The notes: generated from the letters alone by a model not told the origin. Shown: positions 36,835-45,170, numbered from the stretch's first letter. The stretch: 64,000 bases of DNA from Paenibacillus sp. JJ-100 (GCF_948329825.1 NZ_CAOJCM010000009.1:45797-109796); one strand, 5' to 3'. Translations and numbers: made by a program.

Positions 36835-36898
36835 TGTTGCTATTGTTACAGCTGCGCCACAAACTGTAGCCTTACTCAGTCACGGTTGGGGAGGTTAG
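36797..36898 (+). CDS. Putative secreted signalling peptide precursor (RRNPP pheromone)
   Basis: A 33-residue frame in another register, overlapping the last 38 bases of the receptor gene. It begins MRKKMSYFLVL, giving a basic n-region, then a hydrophobic core (FLVLCSVAIV), a TAA-PQ type cleavage site and a short tail ending LLSHGWGG. GAGGTG lies ten bases before the ATG, and an intrinsic terminator lies 15 bases after the stop. Size, export signal and position match pro-peptides such as PapR, NprX and AimP, whose last 5-8 residues form the mature signal; here that would be about SHGWGG. Processing is inferred. Confidence 0.7.
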   Translation: MRKKMSYFLVLCSVAIVTAAPQTVALLSHGWGG

Positions 36899-36913
36899 TA
36901 TCTTGCTATGATT

Positions 36914-36950
36914 AAAAGGGAGTTCCTTCTATTAGAGGGAGCTTCCTTTT
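36914..36950 (+). terminator. Terminator after the peptide gene
   Basis: AAAAGGGAGTTCC pairs with GGGAGCTTCCTTTT with two G-T pairs, loop about ten bases, and T residues follow. It closes the receptor-peptide unit. The 200 bases after it show no gene. Confidence 0.8.
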
Positions 36951-37166
36951 TCGTTTCTGGTTGAAACCTGGATTTGGTTATGACCAAGTCTCGATTAAAG
37001 GATGTTTTAAATCAGTGGATCTGATGTACCTTCTGCAGGTAATCGAGGATGCTTGCGGCTGGACGTAGAGATCTAAACCAGAGGAAAGCAAAGACTTTCA
37101 TGCCATTATAAAGAAGTGTCTATATCTGTCATATACTCCTAGAATATTACAAAGGAGATGTATGTT

Positions 37167-37451
37167 ATGGACACTTTGGAGCGACGTATAGAACATGCGC
37201 GAAAACAGATGCATGCTCTACTGAATAAATACGGACTATTCTTGCATCCAGCTGTAATTAAGCAGTCTATGGTGTTGGATGAATTAATTAATCAGTATAG
37301 TAAAGATCAGTTGGAAAAAAGAGATTGGAAGGGAGTATCTATGATGAAAACATGCGGATATTGTGGATCGGCGGTCGAAACACTTGAAAATAAAATGTAT
37401 TGCACATTTTGTGATATGGAATTAAAGACGATATCACCACGGACGGTATGA
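37167..37451 (+). CDS. Spo0E-like aspartyl-phosphate phosphatase with C-terminal zinc ribbon
   Basis: A 94-residue protein. Residues about 4-45 match the Spo0E helical hairpin: IEHARKQMHALLNKYG, then SMVLDELI in place of the SQELD-type motif, which in Spo0E dephosphorylates Spo0A~P and delays sporulation. The tail carries two Cys pairs (CGYC and CTFC) forming a zinc-ribbon-like motif. ATG 37167 is nine bases after AAAGGAG. A second ATG pair at 37341 with GGGAG before it could allow separate translation of the ribbon. Its place after a peptide-receptor pair suggests a link to developmental control. Confidence 0.7.
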   Translation: MDTLERRIEHARKQMHALLNKYGLFLHPAVIKQSMVLDELINQYSKDQLEKRDWKGVSMMKTCGYCGSAVETLENKMYCTFCDMELKTISPRTV

Positions 37452-37458
37452 GAGAAAA

Positions 37459-37918
37459 GTGAACGTTGAAAAAACAGTTTTCCTATCGGCTGCAGAACAA
37501 TCCACACAAGATCTTATGGAAAAAGACAGCCTAATTATCGGTTTAAGCCTGGCGATCTCTGGTAATTCGGAATGGCAAGTTAGTTCGTCTACTTCTACCT
37601 ACTAGGGAAGTAGCTTCATCCGCCAGAGATTGGGAAGCATCCATTCGCCGCTGGCGCAAAAGGTACAAAAAAGGTATTCCCGTGGAACGACTAGGTGATT
37701 CGGTAGAGAATCTTGAACAGATCATTAAGACTGCGCTGGTGCTGGGGATCGATCACGATGTGTCCGTAAGATCTGCGGCGGAGTTCCCGTTTGATCACTA
37801 TAATTATATGTTTGGAAGATTGCCCTCCGGAACAGATGCAAACGGCCAAACACCTTCACATGATCACGACAGTTCCAGCAGTTCAGACAGCGGAGCTTCT
37901 GATGGCGGTGGCGATTAA
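37459..37918 (+). pseudogene. Probably frameshifted hypothetical gene
   Basis: A frame from GTG 37459 reads MNVEKTVFLSAAEQSTQD and stops at 37606. From about 37548 another frame is open to 37918 and reads as convincing protein (LVIRNGKLVRLLLPTREV, RDWEASIRRWRKRYKKG, FPFDHYNYMFGRLP) with a histidine/serine/glycine/aspartate tail. The only late start codon is GTG 37682, in the middle of this conserved-looking run. The simplest reading is one gene broken by a frameshift near 37548-37606, or a gene with a non-standard start. No family recognised. Confidence 0.4.
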
Positions 37919-38204
37919 CTAAAAATAAAGAATAATCGGAAGTGCTTAAATGATCATATCAAGCATGATCGTGATAATGACGTAGTTCTTACTGTGGTTA
38001 ACGATACGATATGATTAAGGATCTAAGAGACGGATGTGATATGCGCATATATGCAAGTCTGGCTATCTGGAGTAGTTACCAAATTACCGAATCAGTAAAG
38101 CGAAAAATGCTTCTTCTGTTCAATTCTTTTTACAGATTCAATTTGTTAAAATTTAGATATTATAATGATGATGAAAATGATGATTAGATGAGCGGTGAGA
38201 TGAT

Positions 38205-39476
38205 ATGACACGTATTCAGGTACACCCAGATGAAATGTTAAAAAACGCAGAACTTATATCAAAAAGTAAACATCAACTTGGGAGAATACTCTATGAATTG
38301 GAAAAGACCATGCATTTCCTGCAATCCGATTGGTCTGGTATGACTCGTGAGAATTTTTTTCGGGACTTTCGAGAGGTTAAAGAGTATATATTTCCAAGCT
38401 TTCTTGGTTTGCTGGATATATTCCAAGGAAAGTTAACGGATACCGCAAATGCATTCACATCAGTAGACAGTTCAACGGGGGAAGTTAGACTAATTCCGTC
38501 TGTAGAGCCCAGTTTTCTTACGGGATTGATTGATAAGGCCATTGGTGACACAGTTATAGGTTTAAGCGATACGGTAGTCTCTTTTTTCAACAATCCACTC
38601 AGTACATTGGGTGATGTGGGCTATGATTTGACGATTGGTAAAATTGTCGACGTAGGACGCGGATTCGCATTTGCTTGGGATACAGCTTGGGGGACAGGAA
38701 CGGCAAGATCCGACATCGAAGAGTTTGTTAATGAGCAGAAAAAGCAGCTGGAAGAGGACGATTCAGGATACTATAAAGGAGCAGTTATAGGAAAGGCAGC
38801 GTCATATTTTCTGTTTGGTAAAGCTCTGAAATCGAAGGATCATAGCGGGTCGGGTGGATCAAATGGATCAAATGGTTCAGGGGATGGTAAGAAAGAGCCG
38901 GAGAAGGGGAGTGGAAAAGAGGGGACGAGTAAGGATAGTTTAAATTTTGTATTTAATGAAAAAATAGCACTTACTGAGGGCCAACAAAAGAGAATATATA
39001 ATTTTCTTGGTAAAAACGCTGGTGATATCATTGATTTGGGGCTTGCAGATGAGAATACACTGAAAAAAATAATTAATAATCTGAAGGAAGGAAAGAAACC
39101 AGGTAAAGAAGGATTTGCTTTGGAAGCAAATACGGCCAAATTAATATTAGAAAATAATATAAAAATATCGGATGCAGGGAAAGAAATTAATGTAAAAGAG
39201 ATGGGGGGACGTATAGGAGAAATAGATCTTGCAACGCCAGATCATATTATTGAATGTTACAATAGCGTTGGAGGAAAATCAAAAAGCATTTCTGATTTTG
39301 ATAAATATTTCGAAGGAGATCCAAAGCAGCCATTTATAAATCCAGAAAAGAAAAAAGTGGTACTGTATGCTCCTAATGGGATTGATCCGGTAAAAGCTTC
39401 AAATATCTTAACTTTAGATGTTAAGATTATTACAACTCCAGAAGAATTGATAAAAGTTTTAGCAGGAGGATACTAA
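38205..39476 (+). CDS. WXG100/LXG-type polymorphic toxin
   Basis: A 423-residue protein. The N-terminal 100 residues are a WXG100-like helical hairpin with the W-S-G turn at 43-45 (SDWSGMTREN), the signal for type VII secretion. A pre-toxin region follows, then a Gly/Ser/Lys/Glu linker near 210-245, and a C-terminal domain of about 175 residues. That domain has GEIDLATPDHIIECYNS, which resembles the D...E-x-K core of restriction-endonuclease-fold toxins but with ECY where ExK is expected. Base composition is clearly more AT-rich from about 38.9 kb on, as in exchanged toxin tips. The stop overlaps the next gene's ATG by one base. Confidence 0.75.
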   Translation: MTRIQVHPDEMLKNAELISKSKHQLGRILYELEKTMHFLQSDWSGMTRENFFRDFREVKEYIFPSFLGLLDIFQGKLTDTANAFTSVDSSTGEVRLIPSVEPSFLTGLIDKAIGDTVIGLSDTVVSFFNNPLSTLGDVGYDLTIGKIVDVGRGFAFAWDTAWGTGTARSDIEEFVNEQKKQLEEDDSGYYKGAVIGKAASYFLFGKALKSKDHSGSGGSNGSNGSGDGKKEPEKGSGKEGTSKDSLNFVFNEKIALTEGQQKRIYNFLGKNAGDIIDLGLADENTLKKIINNLKEGKKPGKEGFALEANTAKLILENNIKISDAGKEINVKEMGGRIGEIDLATPDHIIECYNSVGGKSKSISDFDKYFEGDPKQPFINPEKKKVVLYAPNGIDPVKASNILTLDVKIITTPEELIKVLAGGY

Positions 39477-40285
39477 TGTCTATTATAAATATGGTTCTAT
39501 TTATGGAGGAAGAATTTGATGGAGAAATACTTGATTCTATTATAAAGAGTTATGGTGGAAACAAACAACTAACTGAATGGGTTGTTGAAAAGTCAGATGC
39601 TTGTTTTTGGGTTAGACATCGTTTGATTGAAAATGATGTGGAATCGAAAGAAATTTTAACAGATATTATCCAATCTTCATCTGAGGAAATAAAGAATTGG
39701 AAAATGAAATCGGCTATCTTTATACAACCGAGTAAAGATATGAATGCAATTTTTCTTGCTACATCGTTTTGTAAATTTCTCTATCAAAATTTAAATAAGA
39801 ACAAAAATGTTTTGCTATATCACGGTCAAAGCGGGATATTTATTAACGAACAAATTGAAAATCTGAGATTTGAAAATAGTAGCAAATTTTATGATTTTAG
39901 AATGATAAATCATATATTACTTGAGAAAATGATAAATGATTTAATTCAAGAGTTTTCTTGGATTATTGAATGTTATGAAGATGATGAAGGATGGGATGGA
40001 AAAGAAATACAGTATACTGACTTGCTTAAAAATTTATTTATGATACGAAGCGATATCCATATGAATCTTCATCTTATTTCACCTAAACAAGTTGAAAATT
40101 TAAAGCAAGTTGATAAAAAAATATTATCTATCTTAAGTATTGATTCTGAAAAGCTAAGTGTCTTCGCGGGAAGAGATAAAAGAAATGCACCACTTATGGA
40201 ATGGTGGTGGCACTTGGATATGGTTAACTCAGGTGAACTGTCAGTAGATCTTGAAGCTGGTACAGTAAAAAGGAGTTCTACGTGA
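39476..40285 (+). CDS. Putative immunity protein for the WXG100 toxin
   Basis: A 269-residue acidic, cytoplasmic protein without signal peptide, joined to the toxin gene by a one-base TAATG overlap and sharing its AT-rich composition. Aromatic and acidic residues are frequent (EWWWHLD near residue 242). It matches no immunity family I can name. The assignment rests on position and size only. Confidence 0.6.
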   Translation: MSIINMVLFMEEEFDGEILDSIIKSYGGNKQLTEWVVEKSDACFWVRHRLIENDVESKEILTDIIQSSSEEIKNWKMKSAIFIQPSKDMNAIFLATSFCKFLYQNLNKNKNVLLYHGQSGIFINEQIENLRFENSSKFYDFRMINHILLEKMINDLIQEFSWIIECYEDDEGWDGKEIQYTDLLKNLFMIRSDIHMNLHLISPKQVENLKQVDKKILSILSIDSEKLSVFAGRDKRNAPLMEWWWHLDMVNSGELSVDLEAGTVKRSST

Positions 40286-40301
40286 TTTGTTATATTAAAT
40301 G

Positions 40302-40348
40302 GACAGGTCAATTATGGTCAGATACCACCATGATTGCCCTGTCTTTTT
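40302..40348 (+). terminator. Terminator of the toxin-immunity unit
   Basis: GACAGG-TCAAT-ATGGT pairs with ACCAcCAT-ATTG-CCCTGTC in a long stem and a T5 run follows. Confidence 0.8.
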
Positions 40349-40518
40349 GTTATACTTCCAGGTGACTCATCTAGTTAGAGCAAATGTTTTCCTCCAGTGT
40401 AAGAGACGTAGATTAGCATATGAAAATACATAAAATATACAATTACATCTGACAATGTGATCTGTATCTACCGTAATTTTTATGATGGTATACATTAAAA
40501 AGATATTTTTAAAAACCG

Positions 40519-40550
40519 TGTCACACGAAGAGCTGAATTGGTGTTATACC
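40519..40550 (+). promoter_or_regulatory. Putative ECF promoter of the sigma/anti-sigma/effector operon
   Basis: TGTCACA (40519-40525), 18 bases, then TTATACC (40544-40550). The same boxes with the same spacing occur at 43319-43350, 63190-63221 (minus) and 63917-63948 (minus). An inverted repeat TCACACG/CGTGTGA overlaps it. Confidence 0.7.
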
Positions 40551-40566
40551 GTGTGAAGATGAGGGG

Positions 40567-41157
40567 GTGACCATTCTGGACAGGCTGAGCACGAAATATA
40601 GAACAGAACTAGAGCAGATCGAGATGTTGGTCAGGAGAACGAAAGAAGGAGATAAAGAGGCTTTTGATGAGATCATCAGGCACTTTGAAAAACCGATGTA
40701 TATCTATTGCTATCATATGCTTAGAAGCAAAGAAGAAGCAGAAGATGCTCTTCAGGAAATTTTCATCAAGGTCTATGAACGAATCAAGAAGTATCAACCC
40801 ACAGTTTCCTTCTCAGCTTGGGTATATAAAATCGCATACCACTATTGCTTGAATCAGATTAGAGGCAAAAAACGCTGGTATAAGTTTTTGGAGCGCTATA
40901 AACATGTTCAAACCCATACTCGAGAGAATGAGAGTACTCTCCTATTCCAAGATCAGATGAGACTGCTAACAGCGGAGGAGAAACATATCGTACTTCTTCG
41001 AATTATTTATTTGTATAACTTTAATGAGATTAGCGAGATGATGAACCTCAAGCCAGCTACAGTCCGCAAAAAATACGAGCGCATTCGCAAGAAGCTACAG
41101 GTTGAGAATATGGATGAAGGAGGGACACAGCATGCATCGTTTGCCAAATTCAACTAA
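40567..41157 (+). CDS. ECF-type RNA polymerase sigma factor
   Basis: A 196-residue sigma-70 family protein. Region 2 is seen at about 20-85 (GDKEAFDEIIRHFEKPMYIYCYHML ... SEAW-like FSAWVYKIAYHYCLNQI) and region 4 at about 135-180 (LLTAEEKHIVLLRIIYLYNFNEISEMMNLKPATVRKKYERIRKKL). There is no ATG at the natural start. GTG 40567 lies directly on the GAGGGG ribosome site, so initiation at ATT 40573 or CTG 40576, or at ATG 40624, is also possible. The next gene begins inside it, showing coupling to its anti-sigma. The shared TGTCACA promoter suggests autoregulation. Confidence 0.88.
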   Translation: MTILDRLSTKYRTELEQIEMLVRRTKEGDKEAFDEIIRHFEKPMYIYCYHMLRSKEEAEDALQEIFIKVYERIKKYQPTVSFSAWVYKIAYHYCLNQIRGKKRWYKFLERYKHVQTHTRENESTLLFQDQMRLLTAEEKHIVLLRIIYLYNFNEISEMMNLKPATVRKKYERIRKKLQVENMDEGGTQHASFAKFN

Positions 41158-42133
41158 CCCCTTGGAATTTAAACAGGTGGAACGAGAAATTCTGGGAACG
41201 GAAACGCCAGAGAATAGCTTCAGCGGACAGATCATTCATCGTATTGAAGAGAAAGAGAGAAGTAAGTTACGAGTTAGGCGAGGATTTGTTAAAAAAACAG
41301 GCATTACAGCTGCGGTGTTAGCTTCAGTGATTTTGTTTGGTACGTTCCTGTCTCCCGCTATGGCTAAAGTCATGCAAAACCTTCCATTATCTGAGCATGT
41401 GAGGATGTTCGTTACGCAATTAGGTCTGAATAGTGAGGATATTTCCTCGCAAGCGAGCTTTGAGAACATTCAAGATGAGGAATTCAAATACCAGTTATTA
41501 CACATGTGGAATGAAGCTTTTCAAACCAATCGTGATCAAGTGGATCACATTAAATTTTTCCACCCTTCGGAAAGTGAGATTATTGTCCAAATGAGCGATG
41601 AGACGGGTGCCTTGTACATAAGCAATGGACAGTGGACCCATGCTAAGCAGCGTGTTGAGGAACATGAGGTTCCCGAATCTGTAAAAACGGCTGCTGATCA
41701 GGCTATGGACAGGGTAGGCGATCTTGGAGATAGCATTCGATCCGTTGAACATAAAATTCTACAGCCTGGACATAAACCTATGTACACATTCTGGTATACA
41801 ACGAAGCAAGGAACCATTGAGATGGATGTGGAGGAGGGGACGAATCGTATTATTCGCTTGTTTGCCGAGCCTCTATCGGAACGGTTTTATAAAATCAATA
41901 GTACGGACGACCGACGTTTACTTGTCGAGAAAACGAAGGATCTGGAGCTTAGCCGGTTGCAAAAAAAGGCAATGGAGCAAGCTAAAGTGTGGATGAATCT
42001 GGACTTGTCGGATTATGAGGTGGTTCGCCCGGACTCTCCGTTCAATATGCTGAAGTTTACCAAAGACGGCTTCCCTACGGTGAATGCATCCTTCACTTCA
42101 GAAGCGGTATTCTATTACTTCGAAATTCAGTAG
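41132..42133 (+). CDS. Membrane anti-sigma factor with extracellular sensor domain
   Basis: A 333-residue protein. The short cytoplasmic part (1-55) should bind the sigma factor; one membrane segment follows (GITAAVLASVILFGTFLSPAMA, about 57-78), then a 250-residue outer domain. Two stretches of that domain recur in the two effector proteins downstream: AADQAMDRVGDLG and LDLSDYEV...FTKDGFPTVNASF. ATG 41132 has AAGGAGG eight bases upstream. No zinc-binding anti-sigma motif is present. It overlaps the sigma gene by 26 bases. Confidence 0.8.
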   Translation: MHRLPNSTNPLEFKQVEREILGTETPENSFSGQIIHRIEEKERSKLRVRRGFVKKTGITAAVLASVILFGTFLSPAMAKVMQNLPLSEHVRMFVTQLGLNSEDISSQASFENIQDEEFKYQLLHMWNEAFQTNRDQVDHIKFFHPSESEIIVQMSDETGALYISNGQWTHAKQRVEEHEVPESVKTAADQAMDRVGDLGDSIRSVEHKILQPGHKPMYTFWYTTKQGTIEMDVEEGTNRIIRLFAEPLSERFYKINSTDDRRLLVEKTKDLELSRLQKKAMEQAKVWMNLDLSDYEVVRPDSPFNMLKFTKDGFPTVNASFTSEAVFYYFEIQ

Positions 42134-42165
42134 TTTAATCATGATAAGAAAAGAGGAAGATGTAC

Positions 42166-43197
42166 ATGACAAAGATGACAAAAACCAAAATAATTCTGCC
42201 CATTCTAGGTGGGATGCTGCTGTTCGGGGCGGCTGTAGTCCCGGATTGGGGTGTGCTATATGCAGCTCCAAAGAAAGATAGCAGCACCACTAAGGTTACT
42301 GATGCTCAGCAAAAGGCTCTGGAAATCGCTAAAGCCAAAATTAAGGAGATTACCGGAAATGATTATGAAGTTGTTGCCGCTGGGAACGACAAAAGCACTG
42401 TGAAATTCAAAACTAAAAACAATAAATCTGACAGTATTTTAGTATCTTCCAAGGGTGAGATTGCTCATTTGTCTCTAACCTTCAGCTACAAAGACTTGAA
42501 AGAGACAAAGCTCAAGGAGCAGCTGGACAAGGCATGGACCGAGCTGTTCCCGAATGAAGATGAATCGCTGCAAAATGTCACTGTTAATATGTTTACAGGC
42601 ATGGCTACTGAGGTGAAGGCTTCGAATTCCAAGGGAATGATCGGTTTGCAGGACGGAAAGCTAATATATGGAGGTTGGTATGCGAAGGAGAAGGAGATAT
42701 CACCGGATGCGCTCGAGGCAGCGGATCAAGTCTTGAAACGCATTGGCAAAGGGCTTACCAAAACCGGACGGGACTTAAAGGTTGTAGTAAAGAGACCGGG
42801 AGAATCATCGGTGTATGGCTTTGAATATAAGACAAACAAGGGAAAGGTGCGGATAGACATTGAGGAGAAATCGCTCGTACCGGTAAGAGTTAGTATGGAT
42901 GAGAACATTCTGTCCAACGGCAAGAAACAAGAGTACGAAGCCGAGCAAAAGAAGATTAAAAGCCTCGATATCAACAAATTGGGCAAAGCAGCAAAACAAG
43001 AGGCCAAGACCGTGATGAAGCTGGACCTAAGCGGGTACAACGTTGCAAAAGATAAAAATCGAAATGATGTACTTGTCTTTACCAAGAAGGGAGCGCCAGA
43101 GGTACAGATTAGTTTCACAGGCAATGGCTCTTTCCACACGTTCTTCATCTCGAAATACAACAGCATTGTGCTACCTACAGACCCTGTAAAGCTGTGA
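42166..43197 (+). CDS. Secreted PepSY-like effector protein, copy 1
   Basis: A 343-residue exported protein with a signal peptide (core IILPILGGMLLFGAA, cleavage near LYAAP). A PepSY-like stretch (ALEIAKAKIKEITGNDYEV) is followed by domains related to the outer domain of the anti-sigma factor. ATG 42166 follows AGAGGAAG; ATG 42160 lies on the ribosome site. It is the third gene of the ECF operon. Sharing a domain with the anti-sigma factor, it may compete for or carry the signal that the anti-sigma senses; this is inference. Confidence 0.7.
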   Translation: MTKMTKTKIILPILGGMLLFGAAVVPDWGVLYAAPKKDSSTTKVTDAQQKALEIAKAKIKEITGNDYEVVAAGNDKSTVKFKTKNNKSDSILVSSKGEIAHLSLTFSYKDLKETKLKEQLDKAWTELFPNEDESLQNVTVNMFTGMATEVKASNSKGMIGLQDGKLIYGGWYAKEKEISPDALEAADQVLKRIGKGLTKTGRDLKVVVKRPGESSVYGFEYKTNKGKVRIDIEEKSLVPVRVSMDENILSNGKKQEYEAEQKKIKSLDINKLGKAAKQEAKTVMKLDLSGYNVAKDKNRNDVLVFTKKGAPEVQISFTGNGSFHTFFISKYNSIVLPTDPVKL

Positions 43198-43318
43198 TAC
43201 ACATTTAATGAGTAGTCAAGGATCCTATGTTAATCACTATGGTTTGAATTCGTTCCTAGACTTCAGTATAAGTCCGGAAATTTTATAAAAACCAAAATAA
43301 AAACGATATTAAAAACCG

Positions 43319-43350
43319 TGTCACACGAAGAGGTGTGTTGGTGTTATACC
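43319..43350 (+). promoter_or_regulatory. Putative ECF promoter of duplicate copy 2
   Basis: TGTCACA, 18 bases, TTATACC: both boxes are kept exactly although the genes right behind are destroyed. The flanking inverted repeat has lost one base (CATGTGA). It now probably drives the second effector gene. Confidence 0.65.
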
Positions 43351-43366
43351 ATGTGAAGATGAGGGA

Positions 43367-43697
43367 GTGACCATTCTGGGCAGGCTGAGCACGAAATATA
43401 GAGCAGAACTAGAACAGATCGAGATGCTGGTTAGGAGAACGAAAGAAGGGGATAAAGAGGCTTTAATAAGATTATCAGGCACTTTGAAAAACCGATGTAA
43501 GAAGTATCAACCTACAGTTTCCTTCTAGGCTTGGTCATACCACTATTGCCTTAATCAGATTAGAGGAAATAAACGCTGGTTTAAGTATTCGGAGCGTTAT
43601 AAGCATGTTCAAAGCTATACTCGATGGAATGAGAGTACTCTTCTAATCCAACATCTGATAAGACTGCTAACAACGGAGGAAAAACATATTGAAGTGC
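43367..43697 (+). pseudogene. Decayed copy of the ECF sigma gene
   Basis: Bases match 40567-41000 closely (for example the run starting AGGCTGAGCACGAAATATAG), but a base lost near 43465 shifts the frame, about 86 bases are missing after CCGATGTA, in-frame stops appear, and the 3' part with region 4 is gone. It cannot make a sigma factor. Confidence 0.85.
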
Positions 43698-43942
43698 ACA
43701 CCATACAGTGTATACCAAATCAACTAAACCCTTGTAATTCAAGTTGGAGGAACGAGTTATTCTGGGAATGGTACTGAAGAGAAAGCAAGAAGTAAGTAAG
43801 GGTTAGGCGAGGATTTGGTAGAAAAACAGGTATTACAGCTGCGGTGTTAGCTTCAGTGAGTTTGTTTGTTACCTTCGACGGCTTCCCTACGGTGAACGAT
43901 CCTTCACTTCATAAACGCTGTTCTATTACTTCAAAATTCAGT
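43698..43942 (+). pseudogene. Remnant of the anti-sigma gene
   Basis: The first 200 bases resemble 41133-41347 with small changes, including the membrane-segment codons (ACAGCTGCGGTGTTAGC). The sequence then jumps to the last 65 bases of the gene (GACGGCTTCCCTACGGTGAA), an internal deletion of about 715 bp at TTC/GAC. It is frameshifted. Confidence 0.8.
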
Positions 43943-43976
43943 AGTTTAATCATGATAAGAAAAGAGGATGAAATAC

Positions 43977-45005
43977 ATGACAAAGATGACAACCAAAATA
44001 ATTCTGCCCATTCTAGGTGGGATGCTACTGTTCGGGGCGACTGCAGTCCCAAATGGGGGTGTGCTATATGCAGCTCCAAAGGAAGATAGCAGTACCACTA
44101 AGGCTATCGATGCTCAGCAAGAGGCTCTAGAAATCGCTAAAGCCAAAATTAAGGAAATTACCGGAAATGATTATGAGGTTGTTTTCGCTGGAAAAGACCA
44201 AAGCACTATGATGTTCAAAACCAAAAACAATAAGTCTGATAGTATTTTAGTATCCTCCAAGGGTGAGATTGCTCATTTATCTCTAACCTTCGGCTACAAT
44301 GACCTGAAAGAGACAAAGCTCAAGGAGAAGCTGGACAAGGCATGGACTGAGCTGTTCCCGAATGAAGATGAACCGTTGCAAAATGTCACTGTTAATATGT
44401 TTACAGACTTTGCTACTGAGGTGAGGGCTTCAAATTCCAAGGGGATGATCGCTTTGGAGGACGGAAAGCTGTCGTATGGGGGTTGGTATGCTAAGGAGAA
44501 GGAGATATCACCTGATGCGCTCGAGGCAGCAGATCAAGTCTTGAAACGCATTGGGAAAGGGCTAACCAAAACCGGACGGGACTTAAAGGTCGTAGTAAAG
44601 AGACCGGGCGAGTCCTCGGTGTATGGTTTTGAATATACGACGAACAAGGGAAAGGTACGGATTGACATCGAAGAAAATTCACTCGTACCGGTAAGAGTTA
44701 GCATGGATGAGAACATTCTGTCAAATGGCAAGAAAGAAGATTATGAAACCGAGCAAAAGAAAATCAACAGCCTCGATATCAATAAATTGGGGAAAATAGC
44801 AAAACAAGAAGCCGAGACTATTATGAAGCTGGACCTGAGCGGGTACAACGTTGCGAAAAGTAAATATCGAAATGATGTACTTGTCTTTTCCAAGAAGGGA
44901 GCATCAGATGTACAGATTAGTTTCACCGGTAATGGCTCTTTCCACACGTTTTTCATCTCGAAATACAACAGCATTGTGCTACCTACAGACCCTGTAAAGC
45001 TGTGA
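43977..45005 (+). CDS. Secreted PepSY-like effector protein, copy 2
   Basis: A 342-residue, near-identical paralogue of the 42166-43197 product with the same signal peptide, PepSY-like stretch and C-terminus (SKYNSIVLPTDPVKL). Substitutions are scattered, many conservative, and the frame is fully intact, so it has stayed under selection while the sigma and anti-sigma copies before it decayed. The start ATG 43977 corresponds to ATG 42166. It presumably answers to the intact sigma factor of copy 1 through the kept promoter. Confidence 0.72.
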   Translation: MTKMTTKIILPILGGMLLFGATAVPNGGVLYAAPKEDSSTTKAIDAQQEALEIAKAKIKEITGNDYEVVFAGKDQSTMMFKTKNNKSDSILVSSKGEIAHLSLTFGYNDLKETKLKEKLDKAWTELFPNEDEPLQNVTVNMFTDFATEVRASNSKGMIALEDGKLSYGGWYAKEKEISPDALEAADQVLKRIGKGLTKTGRDLKVVVKRPGESSVYGFEYTTNKGKVRIDIEENSLVPVRVSMDENILSNGKKEDYETEQKKINSLDINKLGKIAKQEAETIMKLDLSGYNVAKSKYRNDVLVFSKKGASDVQISFTGNGSFHTFFISKYNSIVLPTDPVKL

Positions 45006-45140
45006 TACACATTTAAGTCAAGGAATCCCATGTTAATCACTGTGGTTTGAATTCGTTGTTATACTTCAATATATGTCTGGAAATAGCGACCTACTTCTAG
45101 ATCAACTCTTTATATAGTGTTTCTTATCCATTGTGTAGTG

Positions 45141-45170
45141 GCACCCTTTTCGGATTCTCGAGGAGGGTGC
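45141..45170 (+). terminator. Probable terminator after effector copy 2
   Basis: GCACCCT pairs with AGGGTGC, with flanking TAG/CTA bases extending the stem. Only a weak T-rich tract follows. Confidence 0.5.

Larger units (their letters stand above)
40497..43275 (+). repeat. Tandem segmental duplication, copy 1 (intact)
   Basis: The segment from about the promoter of the sigma gene to about 75 bases past the effector gene is repeated at 43300-45080. Copy 1 keeps all three genes intact. The boundaries are approximate. Confidence 0.85.
43300..45080 (+). repeat. Tandem segmental duplication, copy 2 (eroded)
   Basis: Matches 40497-43275 from the promoter to past the effector gene, but shorter by about 1 kb. 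Internal deletions removed about 86 bp and 140 bp of the sigma gene and about 715 bp of the anti-sigma gene. Confidence 0.85.

Noticed and set aside
43698..43942. A new short gene between the two effector copies
   Set aside because: It aligns with both ends of the anti-sigma gene and is an internally deleted remnant.
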